Made by a program: the position numbers and the translations under genes
Part shown: positions 1 through 8,938 of the stretch, piece by piece
Position numbering within the stretch: the first letter of the stretch is position 1
Layout of the letters: every line of letters begins with the position of its first letter
Notes under the pieces: model-generated
What the model was told of the DNA's origin: nothing
Databases searched by the model: none
Seen by the model: the letters and a program-made list of their open reading frames with translations, nothing else
NCBI GenBank assembly: GCA_017302615.1
Contig: JAFLDB010000009.1
Location: 1 to 64,000, forward strand
Source of the DNA: Sphingomonadales bacterium
Lineage (GTDB): Bacteria > Pseudomonadota > Alphaproteobacteria > Sphingomonadales > Sphingomonadaceae
Length of the DNA: 64,000 nucleotides
Reading direction: 5' to 3'

Positions 1-88
1 GCAACAGTGGCCCGATCACCTCCCACTCTTCGTCCGTAACGCCGATCCGCTCGCCCAAGGCTGCCTCCAAAAGCCAGCCTTGAATCAA
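1..88 (-). pseudogene. IS5-like transposase N-terminal fragment (runs off left edge)
   Basis: On the minus strand this stretch translates as a transposase-type N-terminus containing TDEEWEVIGPLL, the opening helix typical of IS5-family DDE transposases. No ATG is seen. An in-frame stop lies just upstream and a TTG at 86-88 is the first possible start. The rest of the gene, if present, lies beyond the left edge. I cannot tell whether the element is intact, and no terminal inverted repeat could be identified. It sits immediately upstream of the RiPP-like cassette, so it may mark a rearrangement boundary. The family call rests on a short match only. Confidence 0.5.
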
Positions 89-184
89 GCTCCGAGTCCA
101 CAGTCAAGCTTTGTCCACGAAACCTAAAGAAAGGTCGCAAAAACACCTCTCCCACCAGTGATTCTCATTCAAGGTAGATCCCAG

Positions 185-304
185 ATGACCAAGCAGACCG
201 AAACCAAGACCTGGACCCGTCCGCAGCTTGAAGTGCTCGGCAAGCTGGAAGATGTTGCGCCGAACACGGCCGGTGCCGGTGAAGGTGGCAGCGGCAAGTC
301 CTGA
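185..304 (+). CDS. Lasso-peptide-like RiPP precursor, 39 aa
   Basis: A 39-residue peptide too short for most gene callers. The front part contains WTRPQLEVLGKLEDV, which fits the lasso leader pattern (aromatic-x-P-x-L-x-x-LG followed by an acidic stretch) recognised by B1/RRE proteins. The tail is Gly-rich and ends GAGEGGSGKS. An AAGG element lies about 10 nt upstream of ATG. It is followed 46 bp later by an asparagine-synthetase-like cyclase and then an ABC exporter, the usual A-C-D order of a lasso cluster. Oddities: the usual Thr at leader position -2 is not at the expected place, and the single Glu falls at ring position 4, 7 or 9 depending on where the leader is cut. Leader resemblance and context are seen; a lasso product is inferred. 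Confidence 0.6.
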   Translation: MTKQTETKTWTRPQLEVLGKLEDVAPNTAGAGEGGSGKS

Positions 305-350
305 GCCGTTGACGGCGCGGCCGATGGTTCGCTCGCGCCGGTAACTTTCA

Positions 351-2278
351 ATGTTTGCACTTGAATGGCTGCGGCGTGCCGATGCGGCGCCCGCATCAGA
401 ACGCCTTGCCGCCTCTCTGGCGGCAGGGCTTTCTGCTGTTTCAGCCCAGCATTCGATCGGCGACGGAACCTTTGCGGTGCTGCTGCCGCATGGTGATCCG
501 CGCCGCGCCCGGGCCTGGCGGCCGGTGGAGTCCGGCCCGCATGTCGTCCTGTTCCACGGTCATCTCGACAATGCCGCTACCGCCGCCGCGGAGCTTGGTC
601 AGCCAGTTCCGCTGCCAGGCGATGCTGCCGCGCTGGCCCGGCTTTACTCTGCTGCACTGCAGGCCTGGGGCGATGCGACCGATCGGCGGCTGATCGGCGA
701 ATATGCGGTCGCAGTGCTCGATCAGTCCGCCGGTACCCTTCGCCTCGCCCGCAGTCCGCTGCGTGCGCCTCCGTTGCATTACCACGCCGCGCCCGAACGG
801 GTAATTGCCAGCACGGCGGTGCGGGCGATCTTTGCCTGCGGGGTCGAACAGCGGCTCAATGATGCCAAGATCGCCGACATGGCCTGGTTCAATGCCTCGA
901 ACGAGGCGCGGGGCTGGTATGTCGGGGTGCACCGGGTGCCGCTGGGCAGCGTGGTCATGCTGGGGGCAGGCGGGCGTGAGGAAACGCGCTGCTTCTACGA
1001 TCTCGATGCCTTGCCTCCGGCTCCTCGCGCATCGCGGGCCGAACTGGTCGAACAGGCCCAGGCCCTGCTGGCGGAAGGTACCCGCGCTGCGCTAGCCGGC
1101 AGCAAGCGGCCGGCGGTAATGCTGTCGGGCGGGCTTGATTCCGCGATGGTCGTCACCAGGGTGCTGGATGCCGTGCCGGGCGACGCGGCGATCAACACCT
1201 ATACCTTCGTGCCCGCACCCGATTGGGACGGGCACTGCAATCCGGGTTATTACGGTACCGAACGCCCAAGGGTCGAGGCGCTTTGCGCGATGCATCCGCG
1301 GATCATGGCGCATTTCGAGGACAATGCCGACGCACCCTTCACCGATCGGCTGGAACTGTTGTTCCACACCATCGGCGGATCGCCCCAGGGGCTGGCCAAT
1401 CTCGGGGTCTATCACCGGCTGTGGGAAGCCGCGCGGCGCGATGGCTGCGACCGGGTGCTGCTGGGCGAGTTCGGCAATGCCACCGCCAGCGCCGATGGCA
1501 GCTGGGCCTTTAGCGAATATCTGGCCAGCTTCCGCTGGATCCAGCTTTACCGCGCGCTGCGGCATTCGATCGACGATCATCGCTCGCTGCTGCGGCGGTT
1601 TCTGGCCATGGCCGTGTTCCCGTTCCTGCCAGAGCGGCTGTGGCACTGGCAACGCCGGGTGCGCGGGATTGATGAACTGTACGGCATCGTTTCGCCGCTG
1701 CGGATGGACTATGCGGAACGCACAGGAGTGGTGGAACGGGCCCGGGCTGTCGGGCTGCCGGTCTCGCGCTTCCCTGACCGGGACCGGCTTTCGATGATCC
1801 GCGAGATTCACGCCAACGCCTGGGGTGAATTCTCCGACCTCTACAGCGGGTTCGAGCAGGTCTACGGGATGGAGCAGCGCGATCCGACCCCTACCGCCCG
1901 TTCTTCGAGTTCTGCGCCGGTCTGCCGAGCGACATGTTCCTCTATGACGGACAGCAGCGCTGGCTGGCGCGCGAACTGCTGCGCGGACGGGTGCCCGAAG
2001 AACAGCGCCTGTCGAACCTGATCGGATCGCACAATGCCGATTGGCGCACCCGGCTGGGCGCGCGGCGCGGGGAAATGCTGGCTGAGCTTGACCGGTTGGA
2101 GCGCGAACCGCGTCTGGCCGAGATGTTCGATTTCCCCCGCGTTCGCGCCCTGCTGGAAGACTGGCCGGAAACCACCGACATCCCGATTGCCGAACAGGTG
2201 GCACGGGCGGCGGCGATCTCGCGCGCCATCCTGTTTTCCCGCTTCGTCAACTATGTCGAAGGACGTAACCTTGGCTAG
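351..2278 (+). pseudogene. Asparagine-synthetase-like lasso cyclase (frameshifted)
   Basis: ATP-dependent amide-forming enzyme of the asparagine synthetase B fold. In lasso clusters this homologue (protein C) activates the Asp/Glu side chain of the core and closes the macrolactam. The N-terminal glutaminase-like domain has no Cys at position 2, as in cyclases. The PP-loop SGGLDS lies near residues 259-264. The frame opened at 351 drifts after residue ~513 (DPT) into Ser/Arg-rich nonsense ending at 2021. The true C-terminus (YRPFFEFCAGLP onward) continues in the next frame to 2278. One C appears to be missing from the C run at 1888-1891. ATG 351 is the first start after an in-frame stop. The gene overlaps the ABC gene by 26 bp. 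It is either a real null allele or a homopolymer sequencing error. Confidence 0.8.
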
Positions 2279-3938
2279 ACCGCCCCGCCTGCTTGCTCCG
2301 GCAGATCGGGCGGCGGGGTTGCGGCTGGCTCTGCTGATGCTGGCATCGGCGCTGACCGAGGGGATCGGCCTCGTCCTGCTGGTGCCGCTGCTTGCCACCC
2401 TGGGCCAGGGCAGCGGCGGCGCGATCGGAACGCTCGCCGCTTCGATCGGCCTGCCGCTGCGGCTCGATCTGCTGCTGGCGCTGTTCGTCGCGGTAGTGGC
2501 GCTGCGGGCGGTGATTGTCCATGTCCGTACCCTCGCCGCGCTTCGGTTCGAATATGCCGTGCTCGACCGGTTGCGGACCCGTGCCTGGCGGGCCCTGCTG
2601 CACTGCGACTGGCGGGTGCTGGTGGGCTTGCAGCGGAGCGCGGCTTCCAGCCTGCTGATCACCCGGATCGATCAGGCTGGCCTCTATATCAACCAGGGCG
2701 CTCAGGCGCTGGCCGCCGCGGTTACGCTGGGCGGGATCGGGCTGGCCGCGCTGGCCATTTCCCCGCGCATGACCCTGGCCGCATTGGTAGCCGGGGCGGC
2801 CGTGCTGCTGGCCTTCCACGGCACCCGCCGCCGCGCGGCGCTGCTGGGTGAGCGACTGGGCGAGGCCTATGGCGGTGTTCACAGCCAGGTCGGCGAAGGG
2901 CTGGACGCGCTGCGGTTGCACAAGGGCCTCGGTACCGAGGAAACCGCCGTTGCCGCATTGGCGGCTCAGTACGCCGGCCTACGCCACCACCTGCTGGCCT
3001 ATTATGCCGATCTCGGTCGCGGGCAGATCGCCCTGCAGGCCGGCGGAGCGCTGGTCCTGGCCGTGCTGGTCTGGGCCGCGCTGACGCTGTGGCGGATCGA
3101 GGTGGCGCTGGTCCTGCCGATGGTCGCGCTGTTTGCCCGGGCCCTGCCGCTGCTGGGTGCCGTCCAGCACGGCTGGGCCACTTGCGCTCACAGCCGCCCC
3201 GCGGTGGACGAGGCGCTGGCCCTGATCGCCCGCACCGAGGCCGCGCGCGAAGAGGACGCCGGCAGCGCCGCTGCGCCCGGGCTGGACCGCGCGATCACTC
3301 TGGATCAGGTGACGGTACGGTTCGCAGCAAGCGACCGGCCCGCGTTGCAGGCGGTATCCGCTTCCATTCCCGCGCGCGGGATCACGGCCATTGTCGGTCC
3401 ATCGGGCGCCGGCAAGAGCACTCTGGCCGATCTGGTCGGCGGATTGCTCTCGCCCGATGGCGGCACGGTCCGCGTGGATGGCGTCGAACTGGCCGGCCCG
3501 GTCCGCCGTGCCTGGCGCAGCCGTGTCGCCTATGTCCAGCAGGACCCAGTGCTGCTGGCCGCCAGCTTGCGTGACAATCTGCGCTGGGCCGCGCCGCAGG
3601 CCGACGATGCGGCCCTGCGCGATGCCTTGCAGGCGGCCTCCGCCGGATTTGCCCTGGCTTTGCCGGACGGGCTGGACACCCGGCTGGGGGATGGCGGCCG
3701 TGCGCTGTCGGGCGGTGAGCGCCAGCGGCTGATGCTGGCGCGGGCCTTGCTGCGCGATCCGGCAGTGCTGATCCTGGACGAGGCGACCAGCGCCCTCGAC
3801 GCGGAGAACGAGGCGGCGATCGTTACCGCCTTGCGGGACCTGGCGAGACGGATGGCTGTGGTGGTAATCGGCCACCGCGGGGCCTTGCCGGGGATCGCCG
3901 ATCACACGATCCGGCTGGAACAGGGCAGACTGGTCTGA
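2253..3938 (+). CDS. ABC transporter, fused permease-ATPase (RiPP exporter type)
   Basis: A 561-residue half-transporter with N-terminal transmembrane helices (roughly 20-320) and a C-terminal nucleotide-binding domain. Walker A GPSGAGKST lies near 382, the signature LSGGERQR near 484, Walker B is VLILDEATSALD, and the switch His is in VIGHRG. No N-terminal C39 peptidase domain is present, so leader removal must be done elsewhere. ATG at 2253 lies inside the end of the cyclase gene (26-bp overlap), which suggests translational coupling. By context this is protein D of a lasso-like cluster, exporting the mature peptide and giving self-immunity. Family assignment is firm; the cargo is inferred. 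Confidence 0.88.
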   Translation: MSKDVTLARPPRLLAPADRAAGLRLALLMLASALTEGIGLVLLVPLLATLGQGSGGAIGTLAASIGLPLRLDLLLALFVAVVALRAVIVHVRTLAALRFEYAVLDRLRTRAWRALLHCDWRVLVGLQRSAASSLLITRIDQAGLYINQGAQALAAAVTLGGIGLAALAISPRMTLAALVAGAAVLLAFHGTRRRAALLGERLGEAYGGVHSQVGEGLDALRLHKGLGTEETAVAALAAQYAGLRHHLLAYYADLGRGQIALQAGGALVLAVLVWAALTLWRIEVALVLPMVALFARALPLLGAVQHGWATCAHSRPAVDEALALIARTEAAREEDAGSAAAPGLDRAITLDQVTVRFAASDRPALQAVSASIPARGITAIVGPSGAGKSTLADLVGGLLSPDGGTVRVDGVELAGPVRRAWRSRVAYVQQDPVLLAASLRDNLRWAAPQADDAALRDALQAASAGFALALPDGLDTRLGDGGRALSGGERQRLMLARALLRDPAVLILDEATSALDAENEAAIVTALRDLARRMAVVVIGHRGALPGIADHTIRLEQGRLV

Positions 3939-4012
3939 CCTGTCCGATCGGGTGCTTTGCAGATGCTGGCGGATCGGGCAGGATGCGCCAGCACAGACGG
4001 GGGAACGGGCAG

Positions 4013-4480
4013 ATGGGGCTCAGGATTTGGGCGGCAATGCTGACTGCGGGCCTGAGCGCCATGCCTGCCGTTGCCGCGGCGCCGGTCGGCTGCACCGGAC
4101 CGGCCAGCAGCCACTGGATCAATCTGACGATCGACAACCTGCGCAATGGCAAGGGCGTGGTGATCCTGACGCTCTACCCCGATGACAAGGCCCGCTTCCT
4201 CAAACCGATGGGCTCGCTTTACGTCACCAAGGTTCCAGCCCGCGCCGGCACGAGCACGGCCTGCATCCATGTGCCTCAGCCGGGGGCCTATGGCCTGGCC
4301 CTGTACCATGACGAGAACGCCAACGGGAAAATCGATCGCAACGGCCTCGGCATCCCGAAGGAGGGCTTTGGCTTTTCCAACAACCCGAAGATCTTCATGA
4401 GCGCGCCGGGCTTCAAGTCGGTGCGCTTTCAGGCCGGACCGGCGGGAACCGCGCTCAGGATCCGGATGAAGTATCCCTAG
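4013..4480 (+). CDS. DUF2141 domain secreted protein
   Basis: A 155-residue protein with a signal peptide (GLRIWAAMLTAGLSAMPAVAAA) and a single DUF2141 beta-sandwich-like domain. Diagnostic stretches include ALYHDENANGKID and GFGFSNNPK. Function is unknown; the family is predicted to be periplasmic or extracellular. ATG at 4013 was preferred over the upstream 3983 start because it begins the signal peptide and has a GGGGGA-type ribosome site about 10 nt before it. It follows the ABC gene by 74 bp and converges with the cytidylyltransferase gene, the stops overlapping by 4 bp. Whether it belongs to the RiPP cassette is unclear. Confidence 0.8.
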   Translation: MGLRIWAAMLTAGLSAMPAVAAAPVGCTGPASSHWINLTIDNLRNGKGVVILTLYPDDKARFLKPMGSLYVTKVPARAGTSTACIHVPQPGAYGLALYHDENANGKIDRNGLGIPKEGFGFSNNPKIFMSAPGFKSVRFQAGPAGTALRIRMKYP

Positions 4481-5211
4481 CCATAGATTTCGGGCAGTTC
4501 GCGCGGAGCCTGGGCTTCGGCCAGGTCAAACGCGCGCGGATCATCAACATCGAGCCACCAGGCCGAACCGATATCCATCGTTGCCGCGCGCCCGGCGTCG
4601 GCCAGGATCTGCATCCCTTCGGACAGGCTGCCGGCCTTGCCTCCGACAATCGCGGCGCGGATCGCATCGGCCAGTTCCGGCGTGCACAGGAACGCGCCGC
4701 AATCCACCGCGTCATAGGGATCGATCGTCTTGCCGATCGCCTTGATGAACCCCGCCTTGTCCAGCCTGACCCAGGTGGCATCGTCGGGATCGATCAGCGG
4801 ATGATCGCAGCGATAATCGACTGCCAGGGTCACCCCCCGGTCCGGTCCGTGCTGCTGCGCCAGCCGGGTCAGGATTGATCCTGAAAAGATGTGGTCGCTC
4901 ATCATCAGCAGGTAGTTGCCGGGAATGACCGAGGCCCCGGCCAGCACCGACCAGCCATTGGGCTTCGACCAGTCTTCCACCCGCTGCGCTACCACCGGAA
5001 TACCTGCGCGATCGGCCAGCGCGGGCAGCGCAGCCTCCAGCCGCTCGGCCTCATGCCCGGTCACCACCACGACCCGATCCACCCCGGCGGACTTGGCTTG
5101 GCGCACACCCAGTTCCAGCAGGGGCACCCCGGAGATCGGGGTCATCGGCTTGGAATCGGAAATCTCGCGCAGGCGGCTGCCGAACCCGGCGGCGATGATC
5201 AAAGCGTCCAT
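4477..5211 (-). CDS. Inositol-1-phosphate cytidylyltransferase-like NTP transferase
   Basis: A 244-residue Rossmann-type nucleotidyltransferase. The N-terminal LIIAAGFGSRL is the nucleotide-binding GxGxR loop, and K in DSKPMTPI is the expected phosphate-binding Lys. It would transfer CMP (or another NMP) from the NTP to a phosphosugar. Lying 3' of inositol-3-phosphate synthase, and with a CDP-alcohol phosphatidyltransferase on the other side, it best fits CTP:inositol-1-phosphate cytidylyltransferase making CDP-inositol. ATG 5211 has GAAGG upstream; a GTG at 5214 directly before it is an alternative start. Generic sugar-nucleotide pyrophosphorylase activity is the main alternative. The fold is certain and the substrate is inferred from neighbours. 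Confidence 0.75.
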   Translation of the reverse strand: MDALIIAAGFGSRLREISDSKPMTPISGVPLLELGVRQAKSAGVDRVVVVTGHEAERLEAALPALADRAGIPVVAQRVEDWSKPNGWSVLAGASVIPGNYLLMMSDHIFSGSILTRLAQQHGPDRGVTLAVDYRCDHPLIDPDDATWVRLDKAGFIKAIGKTIDPYDAVDCGAFLCTPELADAIRAAIVGGKAGSLSEGMQILADAGRAATMDIGSAWWLDVDDPRAFDLAEAQAPRELPEIYG

Positions 5212-5232
5212 CACGATACCTTCAAACAGAAA

Positions 5233-5256
5233 CGGCGCCGGGATGAACCGGCGCCG
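5233..5256 (-). terminator. Hairpin between ino1 and cytidylyltransferase
   Basis: Perfect 9-bp inverted repeat CGGCGCCGG / CCGGCGCCG with a 6-nt loop, 25 bp past the ino1 stop. On the minus strand it is followed by TTTCTGTTTG, so it may be a partial intrinsic terminator or attenuator that lowers expression of the downstream gene relative to ino1. The U-run is weak. Confidence 0.5.
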
Positions 5257-5280
5257 CTTCCTGAACCAGCTGGCTCGCGC

Positions 5281-6381
5281 TTATTCGGCGGCGAGCGGGG
5301 CGTCAGCCACGTAGTCGTCGACCATCTGGGCGGCCAGATCGTCGTTGAACTGCTGCGGCGGGTGCTTGCAGAAATAGGCCGACGGGCCGATCAGCGCGCC
5401 GCCTTCACCACGGTCCAGCGCCACCTTGGCGCAGCGGATCGCGTCCATGACGCAAGCGGCCGAGTTCGGGCTGTCTTCCACCGAGAGGCGCAGTTCCAGT
5501 TCCATCGGCACGTTGCCCCACTGCAGGCCTTCCAGGCGCAGGAAGCACAGCTTGTTGTCCTTCTGCCAGGGAACATAGTCCGACGGGCCGACGTGGATGT
5601 TTTCGTCTTCCAGGCGCTGGGCCAGCATGGCCTGGACGGCTTCGGTCTTCGATTCCTTCTTCGAACCGAGGCGCTGGCGGTCCAGCATGTTCATGAAGTC
5701 GGTGTTGCCGCCGGTGTTGAGCTGATAGGTGCGCTCAACCGTCACGCCGCGGGCGGCGAACAGGCTGGACAGCACCCGGTGAACGATCGTCGCGCCAACC
5801 TGGGCCTTGATGTCGTCACCCACGATCGGGATGTTCTTTTCACGGAAGCGGGCTTCCCATTCCGGCTGCGAAGCGATGAACACCGGCATGCAGTTGACCA
5901 CCGCAACACCGGCTTCCAGCGCGCATTCCATGTAGAATTCGGTCGCCTTCTGCGAACCGACCGGCAGGAAGTTGATCAGCACTTCGGCGCCCGAGGCCTT
6001 GATCGCCTCGACGATGCGGGCCTTGTCGGCTTCCGGTTCGTCGGCCACGATGAAGCCCTTTTCGCCAACCGTGGTCATGTGCGGGGCAACGCCGTCCGAA
6101 ACCATGCCCATGATCACCTTGGCGCCGGTCGCGGGCACGTTGGGCATGAACACCTTGGTGTTGTTGGGCGCGGCAAAGATCGCTTCGGCGATGTCCTTGC
6201 CGACCTTGCGCGCATCGACATCGATGCCCAGAACAAAGTCTACGTCGCCCGCGCCATAGCCACCGATCTTGTCGTGGATCAGGCCCTGCGAGGAATTGTT
6301 CTGACGATAATAGGCAACCCCCTGGACAAGCGAGCTTGCGCAGTTGCCAACGCCGATCATGGCGACCTTGATGGGCTTCAT
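5281..6381 (-). CDS. ino1: myo-Inositol-3-phosphate synthase (prokaryotic short type)
   Basis: A 366-residue NAD-dependent enzyme converting glucose-6-phosphate to inositol-phosphate, the committed step to inositol. The N-terminal KVAMIGVGNCASSLVQG is the hallmark Rossmann start shared with actinobacterial and archaeal short Ino1 proteins. Later blocks GIDVDARKVGKD and GDDIKAQVGATIVHR also fit. ATG 6381 was chosen over the 6456 ORF start because the extra 25 residues do not resemble the family and AAAGGAC lies upstream of 6381. Downstream is the cytidylyltransferase, and divergently the CDP-alcohol phosphatidyltransferase at 6597, so the inositol phosphate is likely fed to CDP-inositol and a phospho-inositol product. 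Confidence 0.92.
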   Translation of the reverse strand: MKPIKVAMIGVGNCASSLVQGVAYYRQNNSSQGLIHDKIGGYGAGDVDFVLGIDVDARKVGKDIAEAIFAAPNNTKVFMPNVPATGAKVIMGMVSDGVAPHMTTVGEKGFIVADEPEADKARIVEAIKASGAEVLINFLPVGSQKATEFYMECALEAGVAVVNCMPVFIASQPEWEARFREKNIPIVGDDIKAQVGATIVHRVLSSLFAARGVTVERTYQLNTGGNTDFMNMLDRQRLGSKKESKTEAVQAMLAQRLEDENIHVGPSDYVPWQKDNKLCFLRLEGLQWGNVPMELELRLSVEDSPNSAACVMDAIRCAKVALDRGEGGALIGPSAYFCKHPPQQFNDDLAAQMVDDYVADAPLAAE

Positions 6382-6596
6382 TCTGGTTCTGTCCTTTTCA
6401 AGCACCCAGAGCCGGGCGCAACAGGCCCGGATTTGGAAATCGGACGCCCAAAGCAAGCCAGAGGCCTTCCGTCAAGCTGAATGCGTGTTTGCCCCTGCGG
6501 ATTGTGACATTTCTGTTTAAACGCAGGCAAGCCTGTTGCGCTTGCGCCACGGGGCATTATCCGATGCGAATCGAGCGATAATCCGGGGAGCAGGAC

Positions 6597-7514
6597 GTGG
6601 CACAGGCGGGATTGGGAAGCGGCAACCGGGTCCAGCGGCCGCAACGCCCGCGTGAGCTGCAGGATCCGCTCAACCACTACCTTTATCACCCGCTGGCCTG
6701 GCAATTGGCGCGGCTGCTGGCGCCGACGCCGGTCACGCCCAACATGGTGTCGGTGCTGGGGGCAGGCTTCGTCGTGGCGGCGGGGCTGGTCTATACCGGC
6801 TGGATCGGCCAGTTCAGCTGGCCGGCCATCGCGCTGGTCGGCATGGCCCTGCACATGACCTGGCACGTGGTCGACGGAGCCGATGGCGATCTCGCCCGCC
6901 TGACCGGACGGTCCAGTCCGATCGGAGAGATGGTCGACGGACTGTGCGACTACCTCAGCCATACCGTGCTCTATCTCCTCCTTGCCGCACTGCTCGCCGG
7001 CGGCACGGGGTTCTTCTCCGGCTGGATGGCATGGGTCCTGGTGGTTGCGGCCGGGATCAGCCACGCGCTGCAGGCCAATCATGTCGAGGTGCAGCGGCGC
7101 CAGTACCAGTACTGGGTCTATGGCACGCCGTGGCTGCGCAACAGCCATGGCAAGGAAGGCTCGGCTACCTCGCAAAGCTGGGCGGGGGCACTGGTTTCTG
7201 CCTATATCGGCGTGGCCAGCGGGATGACCCCGGAAGCGCTCAAGATCGATGCTGCGGTCCAGGCCGCGCAGGGCGACAAGGCGAGGCTGGCGCAGATTGC
7301 CGATGCGGTCCGGACCGAGGCTCCCCCGCTGCTGCTGCTGTGCAAGATCCTTGGCCCCAACCCCCGGGCGATCGTGCTGGGCCTGTCGATGCTGGCGGGC
7401 AGCCCCTTGTGGTATATGCTGTACCAGACCATCGTCCTCAACCTGCTGCTGGTCCACTCGGTGCGGGCGCACAACGCCGCAGCCCGGCGGATCGAAGCCA
7501 AGATCGGGATCTGA
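6597..7514 (+). CDS. CDP-alcohol phosphatidyltransferase family protein
   Basis: A 305-residue integral membrane transferase. The family motif is complete: D93, D96, R101, G110, D114 and D118 in DGADGDLAR and GEMVDGLCD, followed by hydrophobic helices. Such enzymes move a phosphoalcohol from a CDP-carrier to an acceptor alcohol in the membrane. Beside inositol synthase and a cytidylyltransferase, the likely donor is CDP-inositol, giving a phospho-inositol lipid or di-inositol phosphate. Alternatively CDP-diacylglycerol is the donor and inositol phosphate the acceptor. GTG start at 6597 is preceded by GGGGAGCAGG. The 3' end lies 3 bp before the M20 gene. The family is certain, the exact substrate inferred. 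Confidence 0.85.
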   Translation: MAQAGLGSGNRVQRPQRPRELQDPLNHYLYHPLAWQLARLLAPTPVTPNMVSVLGAGFVVAAGLVYTGWIGQFSWPAIALVGMALHMTWHVVDGADGDLARLTGRSSPIGEMVDGLCDYLSHTVLYLLLAALLAGGTGFFSGWMAWVLVVAAGISHALQANHVEVQRRQYQYWVYGTPWLRNSHGKEGSATSQSWAGALVSAYIGVASGMTPEALKIDAAVQAAQGDKARLAQIADAVRTEAPPLLLLCKILGPNPRAIVLGLSMLAGSPLWYMLYQTIVLNLLLVHSVRAHNAAARRIEAKIGI

Positions 7515-7517
7515 GCC

Positions 7518-8735
7518 ATGCTGCACGGAAAACTGCTGGATGAAGCGCGCGGCCTGCAGGACGAGATCGTCGCCCTGCGCCGATCGATCCATGCCGAGCC
7601 GGAACTGGGCCTGCACACCCCCAAGACCCGCGACAAGGTTCGCGCCGCTCTGGCCGACCTGCCGCTGGACTGGGTCGAGGGCCCCAGCACCACTGGCCTG
7701 GTTGCCACGCTGAAGGGCGGGGCCGGGGAAGGCCGCTGCGTCCTGCTGCGCGGCGATATGGACGCGCTGCCGATGCCGGAAGAAACCGGGCTGGACTTTG
7801 CCTCGACCATTCCCGGTACGATGCACGCCTGCGGGCATGACACCCATACCGCCATGCTGGCCGGTGCGGTCCGTCTGCTGTGCGCCCGGCGCGATACGCT
7901 GAAGGGCGAAGTGCGGTTCATGTTCCAGCCGGGGGAAGAGGGCTTCCACGGCGGGAAGTTCATGCTGGAAGACGGGCTGCTGGGTGGTGCTGGAACCGGC
8001 CGCGACCTGCCCGAAGCGGCCTTTGCCCTTCACGTCATGCCCAATGCCCAGCACGGACTGGTGGCCGGCCGGTCCGGCGCGCTGATGGCCTCGGCCGACC
8101 AGTTCGACATCACGGTGAGCGGGCGCGGCGGCCATGCCGCGATGCCGCACCAGGCGCTGGATCCGGTGCCGGTGGCCTGCGAGATCGTCACCGCGCTGCA
8201 GGCTCTGGTCGCCCGCCAGTTTGATGCGCACGATCCGGTCATCGCCACGGTTGCCAGAATCGAAGGCGGCACCGCCCATAACATCATCGCCGACTTTGCG
8301 ACGCTGCGCGGCACCTTGCGCACGCTGTCGGCACGGCACCGGGGCAAGCTGCACGCCGCACTCGAACAGCTCGCCACCGGCATTGCATCGGCTCATGGCG
8401 CAACGGCTTCGGTCACGATCACCCCGGGCTTTCCGGTCACCCATTGTGACCCGCGCGCGGTCGATCTGGGCGAGGAAGTGGCACAGGAGCTGTTCGGCGA
8501 AGCGGCCTTTCGCCGGCTCGACCAGCCGATCATGGGGGCGGAGGACTTCTCCTATGTGCTGGAACAGGTGCCGGGCGCGATGTTCTTCCTGGGCGTCGCT
8601 GCCGAAGGGGCCGACTGGCACAGCTGTCCGGCGATTCATTCGCCGCGCATGACGGTGGACGAAAACGCCCTGCCGCGCGGTGCGGCCCTGCTGGCAGGTT
8701 GCGCGGTGCGCTATCTCGAGCGGGGCTGGGGTTAG
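7518..8735 (+). CDS. M20 family amidohydrolase / metallopeptidase
   Basis: A 405-residue di-metal amidohydrolase of the hippurate hydrolase / IAA-amino acid hydrolase type. Metal-site blocks are present: GDMDALP, ACGHDTHTAML, QPGEEG, and GAEDFSYVL near the C-terminus. The dimerisation lid domain is in the middle (about residues 190-300). It would cleave N-acyl amino acids in the cytoplasm, as no signal peptide is seen. It is tightly linked (3 bp) to the phosphatidyltransferase gene and probably co-transcribed, but a functional link to inositol metabolism is not obvious. Substrate unknown. Confidence 0.88.
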   Translation: MLHGKLLDEARGLQDEIVALRRSIHAEPELGLHTPKTRDKVRAALADLPLDWVEGPSTTGLVATLKGGAGEGRCVLLRGDMDALPMPEETGLDFASTIPGTMHACGHDTHTAMLAGAVRLLCARRDTLKGEVRFMFQPGEEGFHGGKFMLEDGLLGGAGTGRDLPEAAFALHVMPNAQHGLVAGRSGALMASADQFDITVSGRGGHAAMPHQALDPVPVACEIVTALQALVARQFDAHDPVIATVARIEGGTAHNIIADFATLRGTLRTLSARHRGKLHAALEQLATGIASAHGATASVTITPGFPVTHCDPRAVDLGEEVAQELFGEAAFRRLDQPIMGAEDFSYVLEQVPGAMFFLGVAAEGADWHSCPAIHSPRMTVDENALPRGAALLAGCAVRYLERGWG

Positions 8736-8758
8736 CCGGTCAGCGACCGTGCCTCGGT

Positions 8759-8771
8759 AATTGCGGCAATT
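8759..8771. promoter_or_regulatory. Short perfect palindrome downstream of the M20 gene
   Basis: AATTGC-G-GCAATT, a 13-bp odd palindrome in the ~200-bp gap between the M20 gene and the end of the response-regulator gene. It could be a protein-binding site, or a weak hairpin ending transcription from either side. No T-run follows. Nothing else recognisable is seen in 8736-8938. Confidence 0.2.
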
Positions 8772-8938
8772 CCGTAAGCTTAGGGTGCAACCACCACCTA
8801 GGACTGACTGCGCTGGAGCTGACCAACGGAAAGCGCCTCCTTGGCTGTGTAGCTGGTCAGCCCCGGGCTGTGAGGATTGCGTCCGGCTGACAGTTCCGAG
8901 TCAGTTCGGTTGCAGGCCCCGAACTAGCTTTCCCCACC

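Noticed and set aside
4891..6480. Long plus-strand ORF opposite ino1
   Set aside because: Antisense shadow of the clearly recognised ino1 and cytidylyltransferase genes; no domain, composition of a frame mirror in GC-rich DNA.
6378..8639. 753-codon minus-strand ORF
   Set aside because: Antisense to the phosphatidyltransferase and M20 genes, both with full motif sets.
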